9,430 bases of DNA from Calditrichia bacterium (GCA_026991005.1 JALXCH010000008.1:1-9430), one strand, 5' to 3'; counted from the stretch's first letter, positions 1-7,859 are shown. Made by a program: numbers and translations. The notes: generated by a model from the letters alone, not told the origin.

Positions 1-15
1 AATAAAATATTTTAT

Positions 16-47
16 AAAAAAGGGCTTACTTCCGTAAGCCCTTTTTT
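16..47 (-). terminator. Rho-independent terminator of tRNA-Phe
   Basis: A perfect 8-bp stem, GGGCTTAC (22-29) with GTAAGCCC (34-41), closes a TTCC loop and is flanked by A16-21 and T42-47. Read on the minus strand it gives a hairpin followed by a T run, starting only 2 bases past the encoded CCA of tRNA-Phe. The flanking A and T tracts make it able to act in both directions, so it may also stop rightward transcription entering the window. Confidence 0.9.
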
Positions 48-49
48 GG

Positions 50-125
<76 letters not shown>

Positions 126-130
126 GCCAT

Positions 131-146
131 ATTTTGCGCGCAAAAT
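131..146. repeat. Perfect 16-bp palindrome at the tRNA-Phe promoter
   Basis: ATTTTGCGCGCAAAAT is a perfect palindrome. It overlaps three bases of the -10 element of the tRNA-Phe promoter and covers the expected transcription start. It may be a protein binding site or simply the discriminator region of the promoter; no second copy was noticed in the window. Confidence 0.5.
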
Positions 147-172
147 TTAACACCCCACACCCATTAAATCAA
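144..172 (-). promoter_or_regulatory. sigma70-like promoter of tRNA-Phe
   Basis: Read on the minus strand, TTGATT (172-167), a 17-base spacer and TAAATT (149-144) form a -35/-10 pair. The mature 5' end lies 18 bases after the -10. The same two hexamers with the same spacing precede tRNA-Asp at 7818-7846, which strengthens both calls. The stretch just after the -10 is rich in GCGC, as expected for a G+C-rich discriminator of the type that makes stable-RNA promoters sensitive to ppGpp. That regulatory reading is inference. Confidence 0.65.
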
Positions 173-496
173 CTGTTTTTTCAATCCAATTCCAACCTTT
201 TCAGGAAAGAATTTAAGCCGAACTTCCCGGCGTTAACCGGAGGAATAACACCACCATTCCCAAATGCAGGGTAACTCCTTTAATAAAGTCGTTGTCCTTT
301 TCACATCGGTTTCTGCGAGGTGGTTGAGTAATTTCACCTCAGACAAAACCAAATTCAGGAAAATTACTTACAGTTCGTTGCCTCATTCTAAACAATTTTT
401 ACCTGACGTCTATATTTTTCAAATTAACAAATCCGGGATACTGTTGACACAATGTTCTTCATGAAATGCAGAAGAAACAAACGGATTTTCTATTCA
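173..496. other. Gene-free intergenic stretch between divergent units
   Basis: No convincing coding region was found. An open frame at 264-464 lacks a usable ribosome binding site and resembles nothing I recognise. One imperfect RNA-type hairpin is visible at 224-245 (TTCCCGG with CCG-GA-GGAA, loop CGTTAA) without a T run. An isolated TTGACA at 444-449 has no good -10 at the right distance. The stretch is long for a divergent spacer, so an unrecognised small RNA or upstream regulatory site is possible. Confidence 0.5.
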
Positions 497-525
497 TTGA
501 ATTTTTTAGGTTTTTTTTCTATATT
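497..525 (+). promoter_or_regulatory. sigma70-like promoter of the DUF362-radical SAM-MEMO operon
   Basis: TTGAAT (497-502), a 17-base spacer and TATATT (520-525) form a good -35/-10 pair. Transcription would start near 531-533, leaving a leader of under 20 bases that contains the ribosome binding site GGAGGAGG (538-545). It matches the spacing and style of the promoters found before both tRNAs and the toxin-antitoxin pair. It also argues against translation of the first gene from an ATG at 466, which lies upstream of the promoter. Confidence 0.6.
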
Positions 526-549
526 TTTCATAAATCTGGAGGAGGTAAA

Positions 550-1530
550 ATGGATCGGCGTGAATTCATCAAAAAAAGTCTGCTCATCGGCGCCGGTTTT
601 TCATTTCTGCCTCCTGCATCCCTTCGCAGTGTAAATGCCATCCCTCAATCTCGGGTCGTCCAAATTACTCATGGGCAGGTTCGGCAGGGTCGTCATTTCT
701 CCACCGACAAAATTGCCCGGATGCTGGACAACGCTCTGGCCGCACTTTACCGCACCGAACATCCCCACGAAATCTGGAAACAGCTTTTCTCTTATAAAGA
801 TGTGGTGGGAATCAAAGTCAACTGCCTATCCGGCAAACACGGTTCCAGCCACCGGGAACTGGTGGAAGTGATTGTGGAACGTTTGCAGCAGGCTGGTGTG
901 GAGCCGGGAAACATTATCATCTGGGACCGATTAAATGCTGATCTGGAAAGCGCCGGATTTAAAATTAACTGGAAAGACCGCCGCAAACCACTCTGCTTTG
1001 GGAACGATGTGGCCGGCTATGACGACAAATTGTATCTAAACGGAAGCGTAGGCAGTTTAATTACCCGTACGGTAACCCGCTTAACCACAGCCATTATTAA
1101 CGTGCCGGTGCTAAAAGATCATGGCATTGTGGGAGTTACTCTTTCCATGAAAAATTTCTTTGGCGCTATCCACAATCCCAACAAATACCATCTGAATGCC
1201 GGGGATCCCTATGTTGCCGACCTGTACGAAATGGAAATTATCCGGCGCAAGGTGCGTTTAATTGTATGCGATGCGCTCGTTGGGCAGTACGAAGGTGGAC
1301 CGCCATTTAAACCGCAATGGAGCTGGCCGATGAACGGATTGCTTCTGGCGGTGGATGGGGTAGCACTGGATCGGGTGGGCTGGGAGATTATTGAACAGAA
1401 GCGCCGGGAACACAACTTCCCATCTCTAAAGGAAGCGGGTCGCGAACCGGTGTATATACTCACAGCAGGTAAAAAAGGAATTGGCGAAAGCAATTTAGAG
1501 CAAATCGATTGGGTAAAGATTGCCCTATGA
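550..1530 (+). CDS. Tat-exported DUF362 domain protein
   Basis: This 326-residue protein belongs to the DUF362 family, whose biochemical role is unknown and whose members often accompany iron-sulfur proteins. The start at ATG 550 is set by GGAGGAGG at 538-545 and gives a clean twin-arginine leader: RREFIKK (residues 3-9), a hydrophobic stretch (about 11-22) and a likely cleavage after VNA near residue 30. An in-frame ATG at 466 would bury the leader behind 28 residues and lies before the promoter. The family-typical segment is around 184-207, with NVPVLKDHG followed by SMKNFFGAI. Unlike many DUF362 proteins it has no ferredoxin domain; the only cysteines are about C92, C149 and C240. Its stop codon overlaps the next start, so translation with the radical SAM enzyme is probably coupled. 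Function and the exported location are inferred. Confidence 0.88.
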   Translation: MDRREFIKKSLLIGAGFSFLPPASLRSVNAIPQSRVVQITHGQVRQGRHFSTDKIARMLDNALAALYRTEHPHEIWKQLFSYKDVVGIKVNCLSGKHGSSHRELVEVIVERLQQAGVEPGNIIIWDRLNADLESAGFKINWKDRRKPLCFGNDVAGYDDKLYLNGSVGSLITRTVTRLTTAIINVPVLKDHGIVGVTLSMKNFFGAIHNPNKYHLNAGDPYVADLYEMEIIRRKVRLIVCDALVGQYEGGPPFKPQWSWPMNGLLLAVDGVALDRVGWEIIEQKRREHNFPSLKEAGREPVYILTAGKKGIGESNLEQIDWVKIAL

Positions 1531-2672
1531 GAACCGGGAACAAACAGGGAATGAATCGGCGAGAATTTTTAACCATGTGCAGTGTGGCAGGTGGTGGATT
1601 ACTGATGGAGAACCTGATTCCGCACCTCCCTGCCGCACAGGTGTACGCTAGCGATGCCGAGCACATCCACGAAGCGCGCTGGTACAAAAAGCTCTCCCAT
1701 AAAAAAGTACAGTGTAAATTGTGCCCTAAAGAGTGCACGGTGGACGACCGGGAGCGCGGCTACTGCGGCGTCCGGGAAAATTGGGGAGGGACTTACTACA
1801 CCCTGGTTTACGGACGTCCCTGCACCTATCATGTCGATCCCATCGAAAAAAAGCCGCTTTTTCATTTTCTACCGGGTACCACGGCATTTTCCATCGCCAC
1901 GGTTGGTTGCAATGTGGATTGCAAATTCTGCCAGAACTGGCAGATTTCGCAAATCCGACCCGAACAGGCTACCAATTTCGATCTGCCGCCGGAAGATGTG
2001 GTGCGCATGGCGCGTAAATCCGGCACAAAATCCATTGCCTACACCTACACCGAGCCAGTGATTTTCTCGGAATATGTTTACGACACAGCCGCAGAAGGAA
2101 ACCGCTGGAAGTTAAAAAGCGTGATGATCACCAACGGGTACATTCAGGAACAACCCATGCGCGATCTGGCCGAGGTGCTTTCGGCCGTTAAAATAGATCT
2201 CAAAGCATTCAGCGAAAAATATTACCGGGAGGTGGTGGATGGTGAGTTAAAACCGGTGCTGGATACGCTGGTGCTTCTGCGCAAGCTAAACATGTGGACG
2301 GAAATTGTTTACCTGGTGGTTCCCACCCTGAACGACAGCGATAAAGAATTTACCGAACTGGCGCGCTGGATTCGGAACAATCTGGGAAGGGATGTTCCGG
2401 TTCATTTTACCCGTTTCTACCCTCAGTACAAATTACAGAATTTACCCCCCACGCCGCAGAAAACCCTGGAGCGTGCGCGAGAAATTGCTCTGGCCGAAGG
2501 ATTGCATTTCGTGTATATTGGTAACATACCCGGGCACGAAGGCGAAAATACCTATTGCCCTCAATGCGGAAAACGGCTGATACGGCGGGTGGGATTTTTT
2601 GTGGAAGAAAATGTGCTGAAAAAGGGGCACTGTCCTTACTGCGGAGCGGAAATACCCGGTATCTGGAAATAA
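1527..2672 (+). CDS. AmmeMemoRadiSam-type radical SAM enzyme with a Tat-like leader
   Basis: This 381-residue protein resembles pyruvate formate-lyase activating enzymes, in the branch that accompanies MEMO and AMMECR1 proteins. The radical SAM cluster ligands are C128, C132 and C135 (GCNVDCKFCQNW). Before them lies a CxxC-x3-C plus C set (63, 66, 70, 80; QCKLCPKEC and GYCG), and the C-terminus has a CxxC...CxxC zinc-ribbon-like knuckle (344, 347, 369, 372). The family would cleave S-adenosylmethionine to a 5'-deoxyadenosyl radical; the substrate is unknown. The N-terminus contains NRREFL and a hydrophobic run, a Tat-like signal, which is odd for an enzyme needing cytoplasmic SAM and electrons. 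ATG 1527 overlaps the upstream stop as ATGA; ATG 1551 would begin directly with MNRREF and is nearly as likely. Neither has a strong ribosome binding site, which fits translational coupling. Confidence 0.9.
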   Translation: MRTGNKQGMNRREFLTMCSVAGGGLLMENLIPHLPAAQVYASDAEHIHEARWYKKLSHKKVQCKLCPKECTVDDRERGYCGVRENWGGTYYTLVYGRPCTYHVDPIEKKPLFHFLPGTTAFSIATVGCNVDCKFCQNWQISQIRPEQATNFDLPPEDVVRMARKSGTKSIAYTYTEPVIFSEYVYDTAAEGNRWKLKSVMITNGYIQEQPMRDLAEVLSAVKIDLKAFSEKYYREVVDGELKPVLDTLVLLRKLNMWTEIVYLVVPTLNDSDKEFTELARWIRNNLGRDVPVHFTRFYPQYKLQNLPPTPQKTLERAREIALAEGLHFVYIGNIPGHEGENTYCPQCGKRLIRRVGFFVEENVLKKGHCPYCGAEIPGIWK

Positions 2673-2739
2673 ACTAAAAAGAGGACGAATCTGTTTTTCA
2701 ATAAAAGAAACAGGTCAACATAGGAGGAGTAACAAAACC

Positions 2740-3651
2740 GTGAAACGGCTTAAAATGAAGGAGGCTTTGGTTATGATTTCCCTGTTATTCTCCATTTTAT
2801 ATTCTCAAACATCTGATGCGGTACGGGAACCGGCAGTAGCGGGGATGTTTTATCCGGCCGAACCGGACACCCTGCGGGCAATGATTCAGGAATACCTCTC
2901 TCAGGCCCGACAGGAAATTCAGGGGGAAATTGGCGGACTGGTATCACCCCATGCGGGTTATATCTATTCCGGTCCGGTTGCGGCCTGGTCTTACAAACAA
3001 ATCCAGGGGCGAACTTATGATGTAGTAGTCGTAGTGGCGCCTTCCCATTTTGAATATTTCCGGGGCGCTTCGGTCTTCCCCGGTGCTTATTACGAAACTC
3101 CTCTGGGACGCATTCCTGTAGATCAGGATTTAGCCAAAGAACTGGCCGAACAATCACCCAACATTCAACTTTCCATGAGTGGACACAGCATCTCTTTTAC
3201 CGGACGCGGTGAACACTCGCTGGAAGTTCAATTACCTTTTCTTCAGATGGTGCTACCGGAATTCAAGTTATTACCCATCGTTATTGCCGATCAGTCCTGG
3301 GACAATGTGAAGCAACTCTCTCTGGCGCTGGCTCAGGTATTAAAGGGGAAAAAAGCATTGATTGTGGCTTCTTCGGATTTATCCCATTACCATTCTTACC
3401 AAACCGCCTATGCGCTGGATGAAAAAATTCAAGAATTATTTAATGAATTCGATTACCAGGGTATCGTTAATGGCTGCGAGCAGCACGAAATAGAAGCCTG
3501 TGGATATGGCCCAATTGCCACAATGATGTACACCTGTCAGTTATTGGGCTACAACAAAAGTAAAGTTCTGAAATACGCTACATCCGGTGATGTTCCGGTA
3601 GGCGAGAAATCGCAGGTGGTGGGATATATGAGTGGAGTGGTATATCGCTAA
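2740..3651 (+). CDS. MEMO-family protein (AmmeMemoRadiSam protein B) with Sec-like leader
   Basis: This 303-residue MEMO homologue has the same fold family as LigB-type extradiol dioxygenases. The residues corresponding by motif to the human MEMO1 metal site are visible: H71 in SPHAGYIYSG, H103 in APSHFEYF and C254 in EACGYGP. Also conserved are H159 (GEHSLEVQLPF) and DLSHYHS (213-219). Ahead of the domain lies a basic segment and a hydrophobic run (about residues 9-22), a probable Sec signal or anchor, absent from typical cytoplasmic MEMO proteins. The GTG start at 2740 follows AGGAGG at 2722-2727 and supplies the basic n-region. ATG 2773 has an ideal AAGGAGG at 2758-2764 but would leave a leader without positive charge. 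No AMMECR1 domain is fused. The gene lies 67 bases after the radical SAM gene; catalytic activity is unknown. Confidence 0.9.
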   Translation: MKRLKMKEALVMISLLFSILYSQTSDAVREPAVAGMFYPAEPDTLRAMIQEYLSQARQEIQGEIGGLVSPHAGYIYSGPVAAWSYKQIQGRTYDVVVVVAPSHFEYFRGASVFPGAYYETPLGRIPVDQDLAKELAEQSPNIQLSMSGHSISFTGRGEHSLEVQLPFLQMVLPEFKLLPIVIADQSWDNVKQLSLALAQVLKGKKALIVASSDLSHYHSYQTAYALDEKIQELFNEFDYQGIVNGCEQHEIEACGYGPIATMMYTCQLLGYNKSKVLKYATSGDVPVGEKSQVVGYMSGVVYR

Positions 3652-3677
3652 GCACAGATGGAGCTGTTTAACGCTAT

Positions 3678-6600
3678 ATGGAACAGAAACAGATTGGCCA
3701 TTTTGAAATCATTCGGGAATTAGGGCGAGGTGGCAAAGGAGTTGTTTATCTGGCACGGGATACGCGGCTGGATCGTCTGGTAGCGCTAAAATTTCTGAAA
3801 ACCGAAGGGGTCGATCGCCAGAAAATCCTGCACGAAGCCCAATTAGCCAGCCGAATTCGGCATCCCGGGGTGGTAACGATTTACGATGTGGTGGACAGCC
3901 CGGAAGGGATGTTCATTGTAATGGAATATGTGGAGGGGGAATCGCTGGAATCGTTTCTGAGGACCCATCGAATCGACACTGCTTTTGCGCTGCGTTTGTC
4001 TCAGGAGCTTACCCGGATACTCGCCGCCGCTCATCGTAAAGGTTTGGTGCATGGGGACCTCAAACCGGCTAATATTATTCTTACACCCGAGGGTAACATC
4101 AAACTACTGGACTTCGGGTTAGCCAGCTTAATCTCCGGATCTTCCAATACCTCGGGTACTTCGGGAACCTTTCCTTATATTGCCCCGGAGCAAATTTTAG
4201 GTTCTCCCCCCACCGAGCAAACCGATATTTATGCCCTGGGAATGATTCTGTACCGCCTGTTCACCGGGAAAGACCTGTTTCGCAAAAACAATCCAGCTGC
4301 CGTTATTTATGCTATTATGAACGAAACTCCAGATCCCCCTTCCCAACTCAACAAAAAAATTCCTCCCGAACTGGATGAAATCATTCTGCGATGTTTACAT
4401 AAAGATGCTCAAAAACGTTACACTTCGGCCAACGTCCTGCTGGAAAATTTAAACAGCGTCATTCTTTCGGAGAGTGCTGAATATTTTCCCTATCGTCGGT
4501 TATATGTGGGATTGGCCGCAGCTCTTCTCATCCTTCTCGTGGCACTTTTTCTTTTTATTCGCTACGAAATGAAAAGCGCTCCCCAACCCATTACCAACCT
4601 TTCTTCCGTTGAACTGGAAGAACCGACCGAACTAATCATTCATTCCACCCTCCCGGAAAAAACCGCCGCCGATGCTCGCATTCGCATGTTCGGGTTGGTG
4701 GAATTATTGAAATTCCAATTACAAAAAATACGCAATCTGGCGGTTCAAGAAGCGACACTTGCACCCAAAGTTTCTTCTTCCGGCATCACTCAACAATTTC
4801 ATCTGCTCATTTCAATCCAGGAACACAATCTCCATCATTCCATTTCCTTTTCGTTGAATAATCCTCAAATGGAAGAAATAATTTCCGCACAGTACCCCTT
4901 CCAGCAATTTGATGATCTCATCTGGATTTCCAGCAAAATCATCGAAAAGATTATCTCTTCCCTCTCGGATAAACATATCATTTTAAATTACGAATCGAAA
5001 AACCTGAAAGAACTCATTACCATTTACAAACATCTGGCTTACGGAAATTTCTATTATCGGGAGAAAAAATACGAACTGGCTCTGGCTCAATTCGACCAGG
5101 CATTGAAACTGGATCCGTTCCTCTCCACAGCTCATTTTTACAAAGGTACCATTTATTCCGAATTAAAAGATTATTCCAAAGCAATTTATGAATTTAACCA
5201 GGCACTCCCCGAAGCAGTGAATAAAAAGCTGGTGGATTGGGAAGTCGAATTTCCGGGGTTAGAGAAGCGTAAGGTTCGGTTAAAAAAAGCGGATCCTCTC
5301 GATCCCTCCTCCGAGGGAAATGATCTGCTCTGGTTCTACTCTCCAGTGGAACATCGCATTTATCTGATTCATCCTAACACCCAAGAAATCCATCCGGTTG
5401 ATCTATCCGGGAAGCTGAGCACCTTTGTCCCCACCCATCTATATCTGTTCCGCCATTACTACATTGTTATCGCAAAAACATTAACGACCCATCAGGGACA
5501 TCCTTATTCCATAAGCCTGCTCGATGCCAGAACATCTCAGTTGCTCTCGATGATAACCCTTCCGGGACATCCCCAGTCTTTACCTCCAAATATCTTCTTT
5601 TATCTGGATAAATTACATCAGCAAATTTACCACATAACGGCGAACGGGGAATTACGTCTCGCCACCATGCCTTTACCACAGCCCAGAAATTGTATGCATT
5701 TTCCTTCTTCACGTCCGGGTTATTATTTGTGTCTGGGAGATACCAACCTGTTTACCATCGATATCTCTAAAAAAATTACCGAAAATGTGCTGAGTCTGAG
5801 AAAATACGAAAAACTGTTACGAGGTTACAAAACTGTTTTAGGGGACATTTTAATTTATCATCCCCAGGGAACTTCCACGTTACTCCTGTACAACTTTGTA
5901 ACAAAAGAGGTTGTGGAAGAATTGCCTCTCATCGATAACCAGAAAAATTTTCAGTTTGTCAATCGACGCCCATTTTTCATCTCCTGGCGCGACAACGAAC
6001 TTTACGTGATACAACAGGATAGCTTCCTTCACCTCTATAAAATCCACCACGAACGCCAGGTAAACGAATTCGGTAGGATTGCTCTCCCTCCCAGAGCAAC
6101 TATGCTGAATCGGGTCTCCTTTTCGTTTGCTTCGGGATTTAGCATTGTATTCCGGGATATTCTTAACAACGAATTTCTAATCTTCAACAAACAATCCCAT
6201 CAAATTACTCGCCTTCCGTTTAAAGAGGATAATATTCGCTATGCATTTTCTTTAAATAACCTCATCTTCGTCCAATGGAATAACATGCTCATTGTGCAGG
6301 ATATTCGCAATGGTAAAACACTAACCCGGCTGCAGGGGAACTTCTTCCCCATCCACACACTTACCGATAAAAAAGATGTGCTTTTCTATGAAAAAAATGA
6401 AGGACGCCTGGCTCTATTTAGCAATTCGCGAAGACGCTTTCAGGGATTTCTTCAACTGGAATCGGGGGCTGATTTTCTTGTTGTGCACAACCATCTTTTT
6501 TACCTGACTCAAAATCAATTAAAGAGCTTGAACCTGGAGCTCCTCCCGGAACGCGACATTCAGAGACTGACGAATATTTATTATCAAATTGCGAAAAATG

Positions 6601-7838
6601 CCTACCTGGCTGGCAATTATTCCCTGGCTTCAATCGAATCCCGGAAAATCCTCCAGGAGCTAAATCCCGGGCATCTTCCCGCCCACATTATCCAATTCAA
6701 TTTGTCCCTTCAGGAAAACAACGAAAATCAATTTGCTCGCTTATTACCGCGGGTTTATAGTTTACTGCCAGACAATGACGGGCGGAAACATCAAATTTAC
6801 TCTGCTCTGTGGCAGAGCGGTTTGTATTTATGGAAGCAGAACGTGCCTTCCGGACAGGGTAAACGACTGTTTCAACAGATGGGAGAACATTTACTTTTTG
6901 CCAACATTAAACCCACCAGCACCGGAGAATTATGGGATATTCACTCGGAAACCGGACGCATCGCGTGGCGGTATCCCTACCGGTACCGATTCTTCGGTAC
7001 GTTATTTACACCCGGTACTTTCCTGTATGCCGAAGCAACATCCCCCCAGCATCCTCGCAATTATTATGTGCTAAATTTACGCACCCGTACGGTGCAGGAC
7101 AGCATTGTCGGGACAATTTTTCACACTTTGATCCCGATGTTTTATCCTGTGGATTCACATCGGGCTATCGCTTTTTACCAGCGTACTCCTAAAAATCCCG
7201 CAGATATTCTTCTGTTGGATGTGAAAGAAAAAAGTATGCATTCTCTTTTTCAAACAGGTCATCTTGTTTCACAACCTTATTGTACCCGAAAGAAGATATT
7301 ATTCTTTTCCGGTGACACATTATTCACATTAGCAATAGATGGGGGAGCTATTCAGAAACAGGTAACGCCTCAACCTCTTCCCAATCCCGTGAAACAAATC
7401 CTTTTTAACGATGGGGGAGCGCAAACCGTATTCGAATTAACCAACGGAAACACGTATTTCTGGGATAGAGAAGCAGGAACATTCCGATTTGTGGCAAAAC
7501 TGCAGTGTACCATTTCGCCCGGTGGATTTATTGATCGTTCCCGGGAAGCCCATTTTTTAAGAAAGGGAACGCTGGAACATTATTCCCTCCCTTACCTGGG
7601 TGAGGCACGCCGTGCCTTTTTGCAGCACGATACTCTCTTTGTTCTGGAAGCGAACCGCATAGTGCTTTATCGGGGAGAGCATCTGGTACACCAGGTTCCT
7701 TTAATCTGGTCCGGTCTCGATTTTCAGATACGTAATGGAAAGGCCTATGTTCTCAATGCCGATGGTCGTATATTTGCGGTGCGCTTAAATTGGTTATTTC
7801 GCAATGTAAAAAAGCACTTGATTTTATCGCTGAACTAA
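3678..7838 (+). CDS. Membrane Ser/Thr protein kinase with duplicated TPR and beta-propeller-like sensor region
   Basis: This 1386-residue Hanks-type kinase has a complete N-terminal catalytic domain (about 8-262): glycine loop GRGGKG (16-21), lysine K38, helix-C glutamate E53, HGDLKPAN (125-132, catalytic D127), DFG (145-147) and APE (169-171). HGD replaces the usual HRD, making it a non-RD kinase. The activation segment is rich in Ser, Thr and Gly (153-164). One membrane helix follows (about 275-294), so the rest should lie outside the inner membrane. That part contains an alpha/beta region (about 310-435) reminiscent of TolB-N-like modules, TPRs (about 450-512), a long strand-rich propeller-like region (about 548-955), another TPR-like stretch (about 965-1030) and a second propeller-like region (about 1078-1386). 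The gene starts 26 bases after the MEMO gene with only a weak GATGGAG at 3657-3663. Substrates and signal are unknown. Confidence 0.92.
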   Translation: MEQKQIGHFEIIRELGRGGKGVVYLARDTRLDRLVALKFLKTEGVDRQKILHEAQLASRIRHPGVVTIYDVVDSPEGMFIVMEYVEGESLESFLRTHRIDTAFALRLSQELTRILAAAHRKGLVHGDLKPANIILTPEGNIKLLDFGLASLISGSSNTSGTSGTFPYIAPEQILGSPPTEQTDIYALGMILYRLFTGKDLFRKNNPAAVIYAIMNETPDPPSQLNKKIPPELDEIILRCLHKDAQKRYTSANVLLENLNSVILSESAEYFPYRRLYVGLAAALLILLVALFLFIRYEMKSAPQPITNLSSVELEEPTELIIHSTLPEKTAADARIRMFGLVELLKFQLQKIRNLAVQEATLAPKVSSSGITQQFHLLISIQEHNLHHSISFSLNNPQMEEIISAQYPFQQFDDLIWISSKIIEKIISSLSDKHIILNYESKNLKELITIYKHLAYGNFYYREKKYELALAQFDQALKLDPFLSTAHFYKGTIYSELKDYSKAIYEFNQALPEAVNKKLVDWEVEFPGLEKRKVRLKKADPLDPSSEGNDLLWFYSPVEHRIYLIHPNTQEIHPVDLSGKLSTFVPTHLYLFRHYYIVIAKTLTTHQGHPYSISLLDARTSQLLSMITLPGHPQSLPPNIFFYLDKLHQQIYHITANGELRLATMPLPQPRNCMHFPSSRPGYYLCLGDTNLFTIDISKKITENVLSLRKYEKLLRGYKTVLGDILIYHPQGTSTLLLYNFVTKEVVEELPLIDNQKNFQFVNRRPFFISWRDNELYVIQQDSFLHLYKIHHERQVNEFGRIALPPRATMLNRVSFSFASGFSIVFRDILNNEFLIFNKQSHQITRLPFKEDNIRYAFSLNNLIFVQWNNMLIVQDIRNGKTLTRLQGNFFPIHTLTDKKDVLFYEKNEGRLALFSNSRRRFQGFLQLESGADFLVVHNHLFYLTQNQLKSLNLELLPERDIQRLTNIYYQIAKNAYLAGNYSLASIESRKILQELNPGHLPAHIIQFNLSLQENNENQFARLLPRVYSLLPDNDGRKHQIYSALWQSGLYLWKQNVPSGQGKRLFQQMGEHLLFANIKPTSTGELWDIHSETGRIAWRYPYRYRFFGTLFTPGTFLYAEATSPQHPRNYYVLNLRTRTVQDSIVGTIFHTLIPMFYPVDSHRAIAFYQRTPKNPADILLLDVKEKSMHSLFQTGHLVSQPYCTRKKILFFSGDTLFTLAIDGGAIQKQVTPQPLPNPVKQILFNDGGAQTVFELTNGNTYFWDREAGTFRFVAKLQCTISPGGFIDRSREAHFLRKGTLEHYSLPYLGEARRAFLQHDTLFVLEANRIVLYRGEHLVHQVPLIWSGLDFQIRNGKAYVLNADGRIFAVRLNWLFRNVKKHLILSLN

Positions 7839-7846
7839 TCTAAATT
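7818..7846 (+). promoter_or_regulatory. sigma70-like promoter of tRNA-Asp inside the kinase 3' end
   Basis: TTGATT (7818-7823), a 17-base spacer and TAAATT (7841-7846) are identical in both hexamers and spacing to the tRNA-Phe promoter. The -35 lies within the last codons of the kinase gene and the -10 just after its stop. Transcription would begin about 7852-7854, a few bases before the tRNA. A GC-rich TGCTGCGC follows the -10. Confidence 0.6.
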
Positions 7847-7859
7847 TGCTGCGCTTTTT

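Noticed and set aside
264..464. 66-codon open frame on the plus strand
   Set aside because: No ribosome binding site at a useful distance, no recognisable domain, and it sits in a divergent spacer; most likely chance.
466..549. In-frame upstream extension of the DUF362 gene
   Set aside because: It would place 28 residues before the Tat motif, has no ribosome binding site, and lies before the predicted promoter; ATG 550 with GGAGGAGG fits far better.
1563..1605. Possible lipobox (LTMC) in the radical SAM leader
   Set aside because: Met at the -1 position does not fit the Gly/Ala/Ser required before a lipobox cysteine, and the twin-arginine context explains the leader better.
2691..2713. Hairpin CTGTTT/AAACAG between the radical SAM and MEMO genes as a terminator
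   Set aside because: The stem is short and A+T-rich and no T run follows, so it is unlikely to stop transcription within the operon.
2771..3157. 128-codon open frame on the minus strand inside the MEMO gene
   Set aside because: It is a shadow of a well-supported coding region, and its translation shows no family motif.
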